Shown piece by piece: positions 1 through 5,498 of a DNA stretch of 5,553 nt. The stretch covers positions 1 to 5,553 of the forward strand of contig JAOZKO010000197.1 of NCBI GenBank assembly GCA_029935325.1. The letters are read 5' to 3'. Below the pieces are notes generated by a model. That model made no database searches and had not been told where the DNA came from. It saw only the letters and a list, made by a program, of their open reading frames with translations. The stretch comes from Bacteroidales bacterium (GTDB lineage: Bacteria > Bacteroidota > Bacteroidia > Bacteroidales > UBA1556). The stretch's first letter is position 1. Every line of letters begins with the position of its first letter. The position numbers and the translations under genes are program-made.

Positions 1-116
1 ATATAAATCACACAGTCAGGCGATTACAGCTTTATGCAATAATGTATAATATTCATAAAATCAATACTTTGCGCCTTGGCGTCTTTGCGAGAAACAAAAA
101 CTCAACAAACTATTGT
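1..116. repeat. 116-bp direct repeat, copy A (upstream of aroB)
   Basis: Aligns without gaps to 1404-1519 at a constant offset of 1403 bases. There are seven mismatches in 116 positions (28, 36, 56, 65, 74, 103, 107), about 94% identity, and similarity stops at 117. The left end coincides with the window edge, so the repeat may extend further left. Inside it, 70-93 is three 8-base units, TGCGCCTT, GGCGTCTT and TGCGAGAA. A stem can form between 32-41 and 50-58 with one bulged base at 37. No coding potential is visible. The GCGTCTTTGCG word resembles intergenic repeats I recall from Bacteroidota genomes; that family assignment is from memory. Confidence 0.93.
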
Positions 117-246
117 TATTAATATCGGCATTAATGAGGTTAATCTGCGTTATCTCCGGAATTTTCGGGGCAGGTTGTGTTCCATTTATTTTCAGCTTAT
201 CTAGCCTAGGTATTACTATTTTTCATAAATTTGTAGAGATATTTGC
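117..246. other. Leader region between repeat copy A and aroB
   Basis: This stretch is not shared with the second repeat copy. It contains ATTAAT at 118-123 and again at 130-135; the word is self-complementary, so the pair can also form a small hairpin. A second weak hairpin pairs 154-158 with 166-170, including one G-T pair. The phrase at 142-159, with two TCTG/TCTC-type words, looks like another short dispersed repeat, but there is no second copy here to prove it. No ORF is seen. The aroB promoter candidate lies at its right end. Confidence 0.5.
226..233 (+). promoter_or_regulatory. Candidate -7 promoter box for aroB
   Basis: The octamer TAAATTTG matches the Bacteroidota -7 consensus TAnnTTTG exactly. 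It would place transcription start near 240, giving a leader of about 7 bases to the ATG at 247 or about 37 bases to the ATG at 277. No convincing TTTG -33 box is seen at the usual distance (around 203-207), so this rests on the -7 match and its position in AT-rich DNA. Confidence 0.4.
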
Positions 247-1350
247 ATGAGCAAATGGAAAGTAAAATCTAGACTTATGGCTGAAATCATTGAAAATTCG
301 TATTACTCCATTTATATTGATAATAGCCTACAAACATTAGCCTTATACCTTGATCAAAATAAAGCTAATTTTAGTAAGTATTTTATCCTTGTGGATGAGA
401 ATACTCATACCCAATGTATTCCCTATTTACTGGCTCAAGTAAAGGTGTTGCAAGAAGCTAGTATTTTGGAAATAGATGCTGGTGAGGTAAATAAAACTTT
501 GAAAACAGCAACTGGTTTATGGGAAGCTTTGCTTGAAAATGAAGCAGATAGAAAAACACTGCTAATTAACCTTGGTGGTGGTATAGTTACTGATATGGGT
601 GGTTTTGTGGCTTCTGTTTTTAAGCGTGGGATTCCGTTTATTAATATTCCTACTACTTTATTGGGACAAACAGATGCCGCAATAGGTAGCAAAACAGGAG
701 TTGATTTGGCTTTTGCAAAAAATCAGATTGGTACATTTGCACATCCACTAGGTGTTTTTATTAGTACTACCTTTCTGAAAAAATTGCCAGAAAGAGAATT
801 ATTATCAGGAATGGGAGAGGTGCTTAAATATGCGCTAATTGATAGCGAACAATTATGGAATGTTCTAAAGAATCAGGAGTTAAATCCTAAAATGGACTTT
901 GATGTATTTGTAAATGAATGTGTGCAGATTAAGAATAATATTGTTGAGAAAGATTGGTATGAGCAGGGTAGAAGGAAGATTCTGAATTTTGGGCATACAA
1001 TTGGTCATGCTTTGGAATCATATTCTATGAGCAAAGGTAGTAGGAGTATATTACATGGTGAGGCAGTTGCTCTAGGAATAATTATGGAGTTATACCTCTC
1101 AGCTAAACTCGCTGGTTTTAATAATGAGATTCAACAAGAAATACAGCAGTATATTCTAGATAATTTCGCACTTTACCCAATTGATAAACAGGATTTTGAA
1201 CCATTAATAAGTTTAATGCGTAAGGATAAAAAAAATAATGATTCAAATATTGCTTTTGTACTTTTAGAGGATATCGGAAAACCAATTTATGATCAATTTA
1301 TTAGCGAGGATGTGATTATTAATGCACTTAAATACTATGCCCAATTATAA
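247..1350 (+). CDS. aroB: 3-dehydroquinate synthase (AroB)
   Basis: Cytosolic enzyme of the shikimate pathway, converting DAHP to 3-dehydroquinate with NAD+ and a divalent metal. The 367-residue length is normal. The N-terminal half has the NAD-binding GGGxxxD motif (G110-D116) followed by GGF and R127-G128, then PTTLLGQTDAAIGSKTG (135-151) with D143 and K149, and KN at 158-159. Metal and catalytic residues are present: E191 in GEVLKY, H250 and H254 in NFGHTIGH, and H270 in HGEAV. A late DKK motif is at 327-329. The loop between H250 and H270 is about three residues longer than in E. coli as I recall it. The start is uncertain: homologous sequence seems to begin near M11 (ATG at 277), and the first ten residues (MSKWKVKSRL) look like an extension. 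The gene is bracketed by the 116-bp direct repeats. Confidence 0.97.
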   Translation: MSKWKVKSRLMAEIIENSYYSIYIDNSLQTLALYLDQNKANFSKYFILVDENTHTQCIPYLLAQVKVLQEASILEIDAGEVNKTLKTATGLWEALLENEADRKTLLINLGGGIVTDMGGFVASVFKRGIPFINIPTTLLGQTDAAIGSKTGVDLAFAKNQIGTFAHPLGVFISTTFLKKLPERELLSGMGEVLKYALIDSEQLWNVLKNQELNPKMDFDVFVNECVQIKNNIVEKDWYEQGRRKILNFGHTIGHALESYSMSKGSRSILHGEAVALGIIMELYLSAKLAGFNNEIQQEIQQYILDNFALYPIDKQDFEPLISLMRKDKKNNDSNIAFVLLEDIGKPIYDQFISEDVIINALKYYAQL

Positions 1351-1403
1351 TACTTGCAAAGGTTGAATGTTGGTTTGTATTGATAATACTTCGTTAATAT
1401 TTT

Positions 1404-1519
1404 ATATAAATCACACAGTCAGGCGATTACGGCTTTATACAATAATGTATAATATTCACAAAATCAACACTTTGCGTCTTGGCGTCTTTGCGAGAAACAA
1501 AAACTTAACGAACTATTGT
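1404..1519. repeat. 116-bp direct repeat, copy B (upstream of aroA)
   Basis: Second copy of the repeat at 1-116, in the same orientation. It begins 53 bases after the aroB stop and ends 32 bases before the aroA ATG. The left edge coincides with the window edge of copy A, so the true left boundary is unknown. The period-8 words are at 1473-1496 (TGCGTCTT, GGCGTCTT, TGCGAGAA). All seven differences from copy A are transitions. Two of them (copy A positions 36 and 56) fall in the 32-58 stem; read as minus-strand RNA they convert pairs into G-U wobbles rather than breaking them, while on the plus strand they give A-C mismatches. The element fills most of the aroB-aroA gap, so the aroA leader or promoter may lie in or near it. 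Confidence 0.95.
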
Positions 1520-1551
1520 ATTGAACAACTAGAAGAAAATTAAATATAAGC

Positions 1552-2832
1552 ATGCAAGATAGCATAACAGTAATATCAAAGAATAGCAATTTAAAAGGAG
1601 AAATTCAACTTCCACTTTCAAAAAGCATTAGCAATAGGGTTTTAATGATTTATGCTGCTATGTCGTGGAATATGGATGAACTAAATATTTCAGAAGCTGA
1701 TGATAGCCAATTGCTAAAGAAACACCTAGCTTATATTTCTAAAGCAGAAAACACTCAATATGATGAGCCAATATTAATAGATTGTAAAAATGCTGGAACA
1801 GTTTTGCGTTTTCTTTGTGCTTTTTTGACAACTAAAAACAATGAGTATATTCTCACAGGCTCACAACGAATGTTACAACGCCCAATAGGTCCATTAGTAG
1901 AATCTTTATTGGATATGGGAGCTGATATTAAATATATAGAAGATGAACAATATCCTCCTTTAAATATTAGCCCGTCTGATTTTCAATTTAATAATGTAAC
2001 AATTGATGCTACTTTAAGTAGCCAATTTGTAAGCTCAGTATTGCTGGCTATACCTTTGCTAAAAGAAAAATCATTAATCAAACTTCAAGGGGATATATCT
2101 TCTTGGCCTTATATTAAAATGACATTGGAGCTGATGGCTGCTTTTGGAATAGAACACACCATTAATGCTCAAAAAATAGAACTACAAGGAGGCTATAAAA
2201 AGCCTGGTTATGTATTTGAAATTGAGTATGATTGGAGCTCTGCTTCATATTGGTATCAGATTTTAGCAATTGCCGGTAAAGGCGAATTCCTACTTCAAGG
2301 ATTAACGAAAAAGAGCATTCAAGGAGATGCTGCCTTAATTGATATTTTTATTAGCCTCGGTGTTAAGAGCTACCCAATGGAAAATGGAATATTAATAAAG
2401 GCGGAGGGAGAAATAAATTATAATCAGAATATAGATTTCAAAGATATTCCTGATTTGGCACCAGCGGTGATTAATACATGTGCGGCTTTGGGTGTAATGG
2501 GAAAGTTCACAGGCTTGGAAAGCCTTAACTTAAAAGAAAGTCGTAGAATGGATATTATTATTGCTCAATTAGATAAGCTAGGTTATGACTTACGTGATAC
2601 AGACTTTGGCGAATATGTTTTGATAAACTCTTGCAAGCCAGAGCAAAAGCAAAAGGACTTTTCTAAAATATTAATCAATACAGCCAACGATCATCGAATG
2701 GCAATGGCTTTTGCTCCCTTTGCTATAATTGGTAAAAGTATCCAAATTGAAAATGAAAATTCAGTTAATAAATCCTACCCTTTCTTCTGGGAAGAGATGC
2801 AAAAGATATTTAATATCTATACAGGTTACTAA
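1552..2832 (+). CDS. aroA: 3-phosphoshikimate 1-carboxyvinyltransferase (EPSP synthase, AroA)
   Basis: Cytosolic enzyme that joins phosphoenolpyruvate to shikimate 3-phosphate. Length is 426 residues, as expected (E. coli 427). Motifs in order: LSKSISNR (22-29; K24, S25, R29), KNAGTVLRF (79-87) with the PEP-site Gly82 retained, RMLQRPIGPL (106-115), SSQF (156-159), SSASY (229-233), QGDAAL (257-262), IPD with D301, KES with K328-E329 and R332, DHRMAMAFA (380-388), and KSYPFFW near the end (K407). One oddity: the KETDR-type motif reads KESRR, so the Asp is Arg331, while the catalytic-region Lys, Glu and following Arg are kept. The start ATG at 1552 places the N-terminal substrate motif at the usual distance. 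It is 201 bases downstream of aroB in the same direction; whether they share a transcript is open because repeat copy B lies between them. Confidence 0.97.
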   Translation: MQDSITVISKNSNLKGEIQLPLSKSISNRVLMIYAAMSWNMDELNISEADDSQLLKKHLAYISKAENTQYDEPILIDCKNAGTVLRFLCAFLTTKNNEYILTGSQRMLQRPIGPLVESLLDMGADIKYIEDEQYPPLNISPSDFQFNNVTIDATLSSQFVSSVLLAIPLLKEKSLIKLQGDISSWPYIKMTLELMAAFGIEHTINAQKIELQGGYKKPGYVFEIEYDWSSASYWYQILAIAGKGEFLLQGLTKKSIQGDAALIDIFISLGVKSYPMENGILIKAEGEINYNQNIDFKDIPDLAPAVINTCAALGVMGKFTGLESLNLKESRRMDIIIAQLDKLGYDLRDTDFGEYVLINSCKPEQKQKDFSKILINTANDHRMAMAFAPFAIIGKSIQIENENSVNKSYPFFWEEMQKIFNIYTGY

Positions 2833-2913
2833 CGTACATATACTCTGACAGGGTACTGAAAAATTGAATTAATAAAAAAATAAGCGAAAAGGTGATTTGT
2901 TTCATTGGCCATT

Positions 2914-2998
2914 TAAACGTAAAAGAATTGAGTCAGAATCATACTTAGTGACTGATATATAATCCTGTAGTCCCAATTTTTACAATGCTTTTCGTTTA
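2914..2998. repeat. Long inverted repeat, imperfect arms of about 16 bp
   Basis: The left arm (2914-2930) pairs with the right arm (2983-2998): TAAACG with CGTTTA, AAAAG with CTTTT and ATTG with CAAT. There is one bulged T at 2920 and one A-G mismatch (2926/2987). An inner hairpin, AGTCA (2931-2935) with TGACT (2949-2953), starts directly after the left arm. It could be a structured RNA segment or a very small non-autonomous element. No convincing target-site duplication flanks it and no second copy is in the window. Confidence 0.45.
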
Positions 2999-3076
2999 TG
3001 AGGAAATACCAAAATAACTCTTTTTATAAAAATCGACTGTTCTTAGACTAGACTCTTTGAGTTAAAAAATGGTTAC

Positions 3077-3112
3077 TAATCAGTAGTATTTTAAAAGATA
3101 TAATGCTGATTA
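3077..3112. repeat. Inverted repeat TAATCAG/CTGATTA
   Basis: TAATCAG at 3077-3083 pairs with CTGATTA at 3106-3112. The stem can extend inward by a T-G and an A-T pair, leaving a loop of about 18 bases that itself contains the palindrome TTTTAAAA. No T-run follows on either strand. The function is unknown and it may be chance in AT-rich sequence. Confidence 0.35.
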
Positions 3113-3131
3113 TCAATGTTATTTTTGTCAC

Positions 3132-3156
3132 TATTATTGAATAAAAATCAATAATA
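3132..3156. repeat. 9-bp perfect inverted repeat, AT-rich hairpin
   Basis: TATTATTGA (3132-3140) pairs perfectly with TCAATAATA (3148-3156) around a 7-base loop. It lies about 105 bases beyond the stop of the minus-strand lipoprotein gene and about 300 bases beyond the aroA stop. The stem is weak (one G-C pair) and lacks a trailing T-run, so terminator function is doubtful. Confidence 0.4.
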
Positions 3157-3187
3157 CCGCCAAAACTGATGGCTTGTCTCAATTTGC

Positions 3188-3211
3188 AGCCCAGAACTAA
3201 AGTGCTGGGCT
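3188..3211. repeat. GC-rich hairpin AGCCCAG/CTGGGCT, dispersed-repeat-like
   Basis: AGCCCAG (3188-3194) pairs with CTGGGCT (3205-3211). The stem continues through one A-G mismatch (3195/3204) into AC/GT around the loop TAAA. It is the only G+C-rich stem in the gap and lies 52 bases beyond the stop of the minus-strand lipoprotein gene, so it may help end or protect that transcript, although no T-run follows. The GTGCTGGGCT wording resembles a short palindromic repeat I recall from Bacteroidota intergenic regions; this is unverified. Confidence 0.6.
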
Positions 3212-3262
3212 ACTGAATATCAATCATTTAACCTGACTGAGTAGTAACAAAAAATGAACTAT

Positions 3263-4402
3263 TTAGTTATTTTCCAAAAAGTCAATAGTCTCTTTTATAA
3301 TAAGTTTAACTTCTACATCATCTTCCAATTTAAAAGCTGCTTTAAGGTCGGGAAGAGCATCACTGTATTCAGTGTCTTTTAAAAATATAGCGGCTCGTTT
3401 CCGTGTTTGAGAGTTGTGGCTTCGAAGTAACCCAATACTCCAACGCACTGCTGGCCTTGATCGTAGGGCATATAGATTGTCTAATGCTTGAACTTGTTCT
3501 TTGGAGTCTTGGCTAAATAGCTCCCAGAAAATCGCTTTCTCGTATTTCTTTAAAGCTTTATTAAAGATAATTGCAGAATCATTAATCTCTGGTTTAATCC
3601 ATTTGGGATTATAATCTATCGCTTGGCTATTGCACACCCAACGAATCATCCGTGGAACCATCCAGCGCATACCAGGAGTAGATTCAGGATGACCAGCTGT
3701 AATAAATACTCTACCATTACCAACCTCCTGATTCAAAAAGAATGTTTTGCCGGGAGTAATATTTGTAGGAGCAAAATCATCAGGGTGAATGTCAGAAACA
3801 AAGGTTGCTAACTCTTGATAATCGCCATCTACAGAATCGCTATGCGCCAAAACAGGTCCGTCATAATACTGAAGAAATAAACTGTGATTCTTCAATTCAG
3901 GAAATACTTCTTCTCCTGTCTCTGTTAATGCAAACTCAATAAGCCCTCTGCCTCTATTATAATGTGCTCTGTCGAGATGCACTGCACTTACTAACTGTAG
4001 ATTTGGGTATCCTGCTGTAGAAGAAAGGAAATATGCACCTGCACATATTCCCACTGCTCCTTTGCCTTTTACTTTAATGAAATCTCTGAGAATATCAGCG
4101 CCTTTTTCACCCAAATTATTTAACTGTTTGCTTCCGCTTCCACCAGGAATTATTATTGCATCAAATTTATCGAGTTCACCATTTTGTATTTCAGCAGCAC
4201 TAATTGGTACGGCCCAAATACCGGTATCTATTCTTAAAGCCTCAATTGTTTCAATAACAGATACGGCTCCTGCTCCATTGCCTTTAAATACAGCTACTTT
4301 TAACTTATTATCCGAGGGATTATCTTCAGTGTTCAGAGCTTGCTGAGGCTGACATGCTGTTGCAAATACTAATATTAGTATGTATAAGATATTGAATTTC
4401 AT
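3263..4402 (-). CDS. Lipoprotein with BPL_N (glutamine-amidotransferase-like) domain and HEAT-like C-terminus
   Basis: A 379-residue predicted lipoprotein. A hydrophobic signal (residues 3-16) ends in FATAC, with C17 the likely lipidated residue, so it should act outside the cytoplasm. Residues about 33-260 match the class I amidotransferase fold of the BPL_N type: PGGSGS (86-91), the nucleophile elbow GICAGAYF (118-125) with C120, YYDGPV (179-184), and AGHPE (236-240) with H238 and E240. The apparent Cys-His-Glu triad suggests a catalytic protein, but the substrate is unknown. Residues about 285-378 form amphipathic helices resembling HEAT repeats (VRWSIGLL, RKRAAIFL, ALPDLKAAF, EVKLIIKETIDFL), usually a protein-binding scaffold. 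No biotin-ligase catalytic domain is present. It has its own candidate promoter and is separated from the upstream lipoprotein gene by a terminator, so it is probably a single-gene unit. The domain family call is firm; the biological role is not known. Confidence 0.85.
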   Translation of the reverse strand: MKFNILYILILVFATACQPQQALNTEDNPSDNKLKVAVFKGNGAGAVSVIETIEALRIDTGIWAVPISAAEIQNGELDKFDAIIIPGGSGSKQLNNLGEKGADILRDFIKVKGKGAVGICAGAYFLSSTAGYPNLQLVSAVHLDRAHYNRGRGLIEFALTETGEEVFPELKNHSLFLQYYDGPVLAHSDSVDGDYQELATFVSDIHPDDFAPTNITPGKTFFLNQEVGNGRVFITAGHPESTPGMRWMVPRMIRWVCNSQAIDYNPKWIKPEINDSAIIFNKALKKYEKAIFWELFSQDSKEQVQALDNLYALRSRPAVRWSIGLLRSHNSQTRKRAAIFLKDTEYSDALPDLKAAFKLEDDVEVKLIIKETIDFLENN

Positions 4403-4452
4403 AGATATAATAATGTTTGTAGTGTTTCTGTTAAAGCGAATATTAATAGCTG

Positions 4453-4460
4453 CGAAAGTA
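4453..4460 (-). promoter_or_regulatory. Candidate -7 promoter box for the BPL_N lipoprotein gene
   Basis: Read on the minus strand this is TACTTTCG, seven of eight matches to the Bacteroidota TAnnTTTG box. It lies between the terminator at 4499-4532 and the ATG at 4402, predicting a leader of about 40 bases. No clear -33 TTTG is seen. The position just after a terminator makes some promoter here very likely; the exact box is less sure. Confidence 0.45.
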
Positions 4461-4498
4461 AACCTTTTTTATAAATGCAGAGGTTTTGATATTAGTGC

Positions 4499-4532
4499 AA
4501 AAAAAAATCAGCAAAGCTTTGCTGATTTTTTT
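4499..4532 (-). terminator. Intrinsic terminator after the Omp28-like gene
   Basis: Positions 4501-4532 form a perfect 32-bp palindrome centred between 4516 and 4517, with core ATCAGCAAAG/CTTTGCTGAT. Read on the minus strand, the hairpin (stem TCAGCAA/TTGCTGA, loop AGCT) is followed by nine T, the classical layout. It starts 37 bases past the stop at 4570. The plus-strand side also ends in seven T, so it could work in both directions, but no plus-strand gene leads into it. Confidence 0.93.
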
Positions 4533-4569
4533 CTTATACCTTATATCCGCAAATATTGAGTTGATAATT

Positions 4570-5445
4570 CTACTTCAATTTAATCTTCTCAGCTTGAATT
4601 ACAACTTTATCATTTACACCATCGGCATAATATGCAAAAGCTACAATATGTAAATCATCTGGCTTCCAGTCGCTACCAATTTTATAATTAGAATATGATA
4701 AGTCAAAGGTTTGACCAATACTTATTGCTGCATCGGTAAATTCATCACCCCAAGTGTTATTAATAGCTCCTCTTAATACATCATTATGTTCATAATCATG
4801 AATTGTAGGGGTTGTGCCAATTAATGGGTTGCTATTTTTTTGTGGTTCAATTATTTTGTCTTCAGTTACCAATATGCTTAGATTGTATTTTCCTGCCGAG
4901 AAATCCTTCAAAGCCGTTAACTTTGCATCAACACCAATTGTGTTATTAGTACTATTATAAGTAGCTGTTAGCTCAATATAAATATCTGGCATTTCTGGCA
5001 TTGAGTCTATAGCTAAACTTACATATGGTGGATAACCAACGCGGTCTATCAAATAACTTCCATTTATTTTTTCTCTATTAACAGCTCCCTTAGGTAAAGG
5101 TGCACCTAATGATCCAAAGAAAGTTGCATAAGCAGTGCCTTCAGCAGAACGAAAGTTATAAGTAAGTTCTGATGTTGTTCTTGAGAAAAAACCAACATGT
5201 TCTACTACTACAATTAATCTGTCACCATATAATGTATGCAATTGCTCAAGTATTATGTGGGCGTCAGGGCAGTTTACACAGTCGTGACCAGTATAGTCCT
5301 CAAATAATATTTTCCGTACAGTATCGGCAATTATTCCACTACCATTATTTACAGTATATGGGGGTTCTACTTTATCGCATGAGCTTGTAAGGAATGCCGT
5401 TGCAATAAATAAGCTAAGGATTATAAAAAATATGTTCTTGTTCAT
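4570..5445 (-). CDS. Omp28-related thioredoxin-like outer membrane lipoprotein
   Basis: A 291-residue predicted lipoprotein: hydrophobic signal (5-19) and lipobox LTSSC with C23, followed by DKVEPP, typical of Bacteroidota outer-membrane lipoproteins. Residues about 43-145 look like the thioredoxin-like part of the Omp28 family: ILFEDYTGHDCVNCPDAH (46-63) holds a CxxC pair, C56 and C59, followed by Pro60. PKGAVNR (118-124) is at the place where the family carries its second conserved Pro-containing loop. The C-terminal part (about 150-291) is beta-rich, resembling an immunoglobulin-like or substrate-binding module. A role in extracytoplasmic thiol-disulfide chemistry or adhesion is inferred only; the P. 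gingivalis Omp28 has been described as a surface protein. The gene starts 53 bases after the stop of the gene to its right, with no promoter or terminator seen between, so the two are probably co-transcribed. It is followed by the terminator at 4499-4532. Confidence 0.88.
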   Translation of the reverse strand: MNKNIFFIILSLFIATAFLTSSCDKVEPPYTVNNGSGIIADTVRKILFEDYTGHDCVNCPDAHIILEQLHTLYGDRLIVVVEHVGFFSRTTSELTYNFRSAEGTAYATFFGSLGAPLPKGAVNREKINGSYLIDRVGYPPYVSLAIDSMPEMPDIYIELTATYNSTNNTIGVDAKLTALKDFSAGKYNLSILVTEDKIIEPQKNSNPLIGTTPTIHDYEHNDVLRGAINNTWGDEFTDAAISIGQTFDLSYSNYKIGSDWKPDDLHIVAFAYYADGVNDKVVIQAEKIKLK

Positions 5446-5478
5446 TGTATTGGTCTTTTAAATTATTTCAGTTTTTAT

Positions 5479-5498
5479 GCTTGAAGCTTTTGTCAAGC
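5479..5498. repeat. Small inverted repeat in the gap before the Omp28-like gene
   Basis: GCTTGA (5479-5484) pairs with TCAAGC (5493-5498) around an 8-base loop, directly after the stop codon of the partial gene. On the minus strand it is followed by ATAAAAAC, not a T-run, so it is not a standard terminator. It may slow decay or tune expression between two genes of one operon. Confidence 0.4.

Larger units (their letters stand above)
2833..3262. other. 430-bp non-coding gap between convergent genes
   Basis: This separates the aroA stop from the stop of the minus-strand lipoprotein gene. I see only trivial ORFs, such as 10-17 codons starting near 2984-3000 and a hydrophobic 13-codon frame starting near 3103; none has a supporting signal. 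Instead there is a series of inverted repeats: 2914-2998, a perfect 12-bp palindrome TTTTTATAAAAA at 3021-3032, a small ACTC/GAGT hairpin at 3052-3062, then 3077-3112, 3132-3156 and 3188-3211. None is followed by a clear T-run on either strand, so how the converging transcripts end is not obvious. AT-rich DNA yields such pairs by chance, so only the longer ones are listed separately. Confidence 0.6.

Noticed and set aside
65..71. TACTTTG in repeat copy A as a -7 promoter box
   Set aside because: It is one base short of the TAnnTTTG spacing, and copy B has CACTTTG, which loses the TA.
435..692. 85-codon open frame on the minus strand inside aroB
   Set aside because: It lies entirely opposite the conserved NAD-binding region of aroB; its sequence is a shadow of those codons with no recognisable domain or start signal.
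1..1519. aroB as the cargo of an insertion sequence or composite transposon
   Set aside because: The flanking repeats are only 116 bp, encode no transposase, show no terminal inverted repeats and have no visible target-site duplication.
1..1519. CRISPR array or attachment-site pair
   Set aside because: There are only two repeat copies separated by a complete housekeeping gene, and no integrase, cas gene or tRNA is present.
3103..3144. 13-codon hydrophobic small ORF (ATG near 3103)
   Set aside because: Too short, with no ribosome-binding or promoter signal, and overlapping two inverted repeats; chance is sufficient.
3623..3811. 62-codon plus-strand frame inside the BPL_N lipoprotein gene
   Set aside because: Antisense to a well-supported coding region, with no family resemblance.
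4062..4346. 94-codon plus-strand frame inside the BPL_N lipoprotein gene
   Set aside because: Shadow frame opposite the signal and nucleophile-elbow region; hydrophobic stretches reflect the complementary codons.
5172..5390. 72-codon plus-strand frame inside the Omp28-like gene
   Set aside because: Antisense to the CxxCP region of the real gene; no promoter or domain seen.
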